From NCBI GenBank assembly GCA_944548615.1, contig OX155950.1:37886859-37950858 (forward strand): 64,000 bases of DNA. Direction: 5' to 3'. The position numbers and the translations under genes are program-made. This DNA comes from Micropterix aruncella (lineage: Eukaryota; Arthropoda; Insecta; Lepidoptera; Micropterigidae). Each line of letters opens with the position of its first letter. Position 1 is the stretch's first letter. A model generated the notes under the pieces. It saw nothing but the letters and a program-made list of their open reading frames with translations, made no database searches and was not told where the DNA came from. This document shows positions 63,651-64,000 of the stretch, piece after piece.

Positions 63651-64000
63651 GTGGAAATCTTGGGAATCACATTTCCACGCGTGGAAACGCCATAAGTAAA
63701 TATTCGATTTTACTCGATATAAATCGATACGAATAAGGTTCTATCGAAACGTCAAACGTCTGACAGCTGACAGTTCCCTTCTTCTGTTTTTTCTTTTAAA
63801 GCCACGAGAATAAGCGTTTTCGCCAAAACAACGGTAGCGTAAAAATAAACCCACCATTGTCTTGGATAATTACATTTAATTAATTAAAAAGGAAATAAAA
63901 CAAATAAAAATATTCGTATGATAGAGAATTATAATATACTACGTTAGTAAAGCGCTATAAATCTAAGAATTATTCCACACATTTCACTAAATTAATATTT
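63651..64000. other. AT-rich intergenic DNA
   Basis: No gene recognised. A palindromic ATTTCCACGCGTGGAAA-type stretch lies at about 63669-63685, and CAAACGTCTGACAGCTGACAG near 63755 contains overlapping CTGACAG repeats. Confidence 0.4.

Overview
The window looks like gene-poor, repeat-dense nuclear DNA of an insect, most likely a moth or butterfly. Three kinds of evidence point that way. First, Helitron copies carry termini of the type described in Lepidoptera (TCTATACTAATATTATAAAG ... CTAG, inserted between A and T). Second, there is a dispersed family that begins AACCGACTTC..GGAGGAGG, a start I associate with lepidopteran genomes. Third, the DNA is AT-rich with a mixture of non-LTR retrotransposons, Penelope-like elements (PLEs), mariner, hAT, piggyBac-like and Harbinger-like relics. 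I find no complete host gene, no rRNA, no true tRNA gene and no CRISPR array. The order assignment is inference.

Layout. 0-8 kb: a LINE C-terminus, a tRNA-derived SINE, a hAT-type MITE with an 8-bp target duplication, a decayed reverse transcriptase (RT) and a TTAA-flanked MITE. 7.8-11.6 kb: a foldback element that received a 3.05-kb DNA transposon with 33-bp perfect terminal inverted repeats (TIRs) and a dead transposase on the minus strand. 11.6-18 kb: very GC-rich inverted repeats around a MADF-type exon, then two copies of a GC-rich dispersed family and a tandem-repeat-bearing element. 18-21.2 kb: a Helitron, a 620-bp foldback and a second SINE. 21.2-27.8 kb: three tandem 557-bp units and a nearly intact LINE, both embedded in long (AT)n arrays, then a mariner relic. 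28-36.8 kb: tandem-repeat elements, a Harbinger-type MITE, more (AT)n arrays with their associated unit, a 200-N gap, and a PLE split by a TTAA MITE. 36.8-50 kb: AT-rich DNA, a TA-flanked TIR element, LINE fragments, two Helitrons, and an ~80-bp minisatellite interrupted by a LINE. 50-64 kb: RTE-type LINE fragments, a GC-rich foldback, TTAA elements, a PLE fragment with 200-bp inverted terminal repeats and a 17-bp target duplication, a large (AT)n array, a second N gap, and a LINE inserted into another LINE.

The notable content is structural. At least six nested insertions can be ordered in time. A TTAA-MITE superfamily shares paired subterminal palindromes. A dispersed unit occurs next to (AT)n arrays at each of its sites. 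A GC-rich family has an internal inverted duplication. Element class calls rest on reading protein motifs, terminal repeats and target duplications by eye; no database search was run.
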